The notes beneath the pieces were generated by a model. It was given only the letters and a program-made list of their open reading frames with translations. It searched no databases and had not been told where the DNA came from. From contig NC_057800.1 of NCBI RefSeq assembly GCF_018294505.1, positions 474,831,037 to 474,895,036 on the forward strand: DNA of 64,000 nucleotides. The letters run 5' to 3'. Below, one piece after another: positions 63,575 through 64,000 of this stretch; positions within the stretch are counted from its first letter, which is position 1, and each line of letters starts with the position of its first letter. The DNA is from Triticum aestivum (taxonomy: Eukaryota; Streptophyta; Magnoliopsida; Poales; Poaceae). Position numbers and translations under genes: made by a program.

Positions 63575-64000
63575 TGTCGAATTTCGGGTACCGGCAAAAC
63601 CCTTGAGGTTCGAACACTGGGGTGCACACGAAGATCTCTCCCCCCTCTCTAACTCGCGCGCATCATGATCTCACGACCTAGCTCGACGAACCCAAAGAAC
63701 AAGAGACGCAGAGTTTATACTGGTTCAGGCCACCGATGTTGTGTAATACCCTACTCCAGTGTGGTGTGGTGGATTGCCTCTTGGGCTATGGATGAACAGT
63801 TACAAGGGAAGAACAACCTCCAAAGGAGAGGTGTTCTTGTGCTTGGCGAACTTGTGTGGTTGAGGATCATTTGGATGTGATCTCTCCTCTCTCTGGATCC
63901 GTTGCCTCCTACTATGGTGGCCAGTCCTATTTATAGAGGCCCCGGTCCTCTTCCCAAATTTTGAGCGGGAAGGGATCCCAAATGGCCAAATTCGAAGGGA
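63575..64000 (-). repeat. 5' LTR of the Tat element, truncated by the window
   Basis: Starts TGTCGAATTTCGGGTACCGG and matches the 56140 LTR for the whole 426 bp available, with about 30 bp extra (AGGCCACCGATGTTGTGTAA and following). TATTTATA at 63929-63936 is the LTR TATA box on the minus strand. Confidence 0.85.

Larger units (their letters stand above)
56140..64000 (-). mobile_element. Decayed Tat-lineage Ty3/gypsy element, 5' part beyond the window
   Basis: A 3' LTR starting at 56140 and a 5' LTR starting at 63575 share TGTCGAATTTCGGG(T)(T/A)CC and several hundred bases after it. Between them on the minus strand are gag remnant, protease, RT, RNase H, a second (archaeal-type) RNase H and integrase, plus an opposite-strand extra ORF. 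RT followed by two RNase H domains and no chromodomain is the hallmark of Tat-lineage elements. Several frameshifts and a missing gag C-terminus show it is dead. It inserted into the 5' LTR of the 49852-56139 element. Confidence 0.85.

Noticed and set aside
1..64000. tRNA, rRNA or organellar sequence
   Set aside because: No cloverleaf-like or ribosomal segments were recognised. The only tRNA-related sequences are LTR-element primer sites.

Overview
The window is plant nuclear DNA, almost certainly from a Triticeae grass (wheat, goat-grass or a close relative). The evidence is the dense nesting of LTR retrotransposons with multi-kilobase LTRs, Stowaway and Tourist MITEs with TA or TAA target duplications, a CACTA-type terminus, and low-copy remnants of grass-expanded families (F-box, DUF295, WRN-like exonuclease). 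I see no tRNA, rRNA or bacterial-type features. Retrotransposon family names are from memory and were not checked.

Layout. 1-1396: 5' end of a minus-strand gypsy element (LTR, PBS, gag with two stops). 1397-16072: gene-bearing island with many MITEs. It holds a frameshifted WRN-type 3'-5' exonuclease (6532-7249, -), a speculative two-exon gene (11515-12539, +), an uncharacterised spliced gene (14159-15280, -) and the first part of an F-box gene (from 15814, +). 16073-30365: a complete, young Tekay/Del-like chromovirus (two ~4.27-kb LTRs, tRNA-iMet-type PBS, 1480-aa Gag-Pol with chromodomain) inserted in the F-box coding exon with a perfect CGCCG duplication. The rest of the F-box gene resumes at 30371 and ends at 31835.

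32270-37823: tandem ~0.7-kb units, then CTGTTCAT-rich degenerate repeats ending in a CACTA-like terminus. 37824-44459: low-copy DNA with an intact-looking two-exon DUF295/F-box-like gene (42265-43674, +) and a possible divergent first exon (41536-41618, -). 44463-49790: a Harbinger-like element (TAA duplication) carrying a GRF-type zinc-finger gene, itself split by a 4258-bp solo LTR (TCTAT duplication). 49852-56139: a minus-strand, non-autonomous LTR element whose only substantial ORF is an acidic 287-aa protein. Its 5' LTR is split by 56140-64000, a decayed Tat-lineage gypsy element (dual RNase H, integrase, opposite-strand extra ORF with its own TATA box) that runs off the window.

Most notable. 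(1) The chromovirus has an extra 266-aa sense ORF between PBS and gag with a faint dsRNA-binding-like pattern. (2) Both 4.2-kb LTR families contain two exon-like segments that join in frame across a GC-AG-type intron to encode a short acidic C-terminus. (3) The Tat element has an antisense extra ORF. All three are readings from sequence that need transcript and profile-search support.
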